A stretch of DNA of 5,078 bases from Lysobacterales bacterium CG_4_10_14_3_um_filter_64_11 (GTDB lineage: Bacteria > Pseudomonadota > Gammaproteobacteria > Xanthomonadales > Xanthomonadaceae): contig PFJA01000189.1 of the NCBI GenBank assembly GCA_002782905.1, positions 1-5,078 of the forward strand, in the 5' to 3' direction. The notes under the pieces were generated by a model, which was given only the letters and a program-made list of their open reading frames with translations, did no database searches and was not told where the DNA came from. This document shows, piece after piece, positions 4,738-5,078 of this stretch; positions within the stretch are counted from its first letter, which is position 1; each line of letters begins with the position of its first letter. The translations under genes were made by a program, and so were the position numbers.

Positions 4738-5078
4738 TCACTCTTCGCGCAAAGTGCGCCGATCGATTGCCACCTGGCGCCGGTGATAGCGAAACACCAA
4801 ACGATCCAGTGCTTCCTCGATCGCGGGGCCGATGTCGACAAAGGCCAGCAGTACCTGCGCTCGATCCGGCAATGCCAGCACCTGTGCCGGTAGTTCGAGC
4901 GGCATTGCCCGACAGGCATCCAGGTGCATATAGACCGTCACCTGCGTCTTGCCGGCCAAACGCGCCGATTGCGCAATGCTCACGCCATGCGCGTTGAAGC
5001 GTGCTGGCACTGCGGCCGGTGGCAACTGGTCGCGCGCCAGCAGCCGCTGCACCAGCTCCAGCAACAGATTGACCTTGG
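4738..5078 (-). CDS. Probable atypical PilZ (tPilZ-like) protein, 3' part
   Basis: The reading frame is open from the window edge to the TGA at 4740-4738, giving the last 112 codons; the start lies beyond the window. A TTG at 5064 is not needed as a start because the frame continues upstream with KVN. The visible part begins with a leucine-rich helix (LLLELVQRLLARDQ). It then has a beta-rich segment with RFNAHGVSIAQSARL, possibly a decayed version of the PilZ [D/N]-x-S-x-x-G motif, and VTVYMHLDACRAMPLELPAQVL. It ends in a helix with EEALDRLVFRYHRRQVA. This pattern recalls the atypical PilZ proteins that lie beside fliS and fleQ in Xanthomonas. In other PilZ families these proteins bind c-di-GMP, but the classic RxxxR motif is not in the visible part. 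A role in flagellar or c-di-GMP control is inferred from the neighbour. The family call is from memory and should be tested. Confidence 0.6.
   Translation of the reverse strand, partial: KVNLLLELVQRLLARDQLPPAAVPARFNAHGVSIAQSARLAGKTQVTVYMHLDACRAMPLELPAQVLALPDRAQVLLAFVDIGPAIEEALDRLVFRYHRRQVAIDRRTLREE

Noticed and set aside
1..5078. A previously undescribed defence, mobile or biosynthetic system
   Set aside because: All five coding regions fit a standard flagellar regulatory locus. No recombinase, toxin, nuclease, terminal repeats or CRISPR-like arrays are present.

Overview
The window is a flagellar regulatory locus, with every supported gene on the minus strand. High GC content, the order fleQ-fleS-fleR-fliE, and an atypical PilZ (tPilZ-like) gene next to fleQ suggest a polarly flagellated gammaproteobacterium, most likely of the Xanthomonadales. 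The phylum-level call rests on gene content; the order-level call is inference.

In transcription order (high to low coordinates), the window holds: the 3' end of a probable tPilZ c-di-GMP-receptor-like gene (5078-4738); a 291-bp gap rich in inverted and direct repeats; fleQ (4446-3055), the sigma-54 activator at the top of the flagellar cascade; a 190-bp gap with a hairpin pair, a FleQ-box-like palindrome and a near-consensus sigma-54 promoter; fleS (2864-1611), a soluble PAS histidine kinase; fleR (1609-224), its NtrC-family response regulator, one base after the fleS stop; a second sigma-54 promoter that doubles as the last five codons of fleR; and the first 59 codons of fliE (178-1), the basal-body rod/MS-ring adaptor.

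The logic matches the cascade known from Pseudomonas. FleQ with RpoN turns on fleSR and the fliE operon; FleS and FleR then drive later genes. Both sigma-54 sites lie where FleQ-dependent class II promoters are expected, and fleQ has no GG-N10-GC element upstream. This fits a master regulator that is itself transcribed by another sigma factor. Ligand control through c-di-GMP is plausible, because FleQ keeps several of the known c-di-GMP contact residues but not all.

I found no mobile element, CRISPR array, RNA gene or unknown multigene system. The points most worth a second look are the regulatory DNA (a promoter embedded in codons, FleQ boxes, and the structured fleQ upstream region) and the divergent c-di-GMP site of FleQ.
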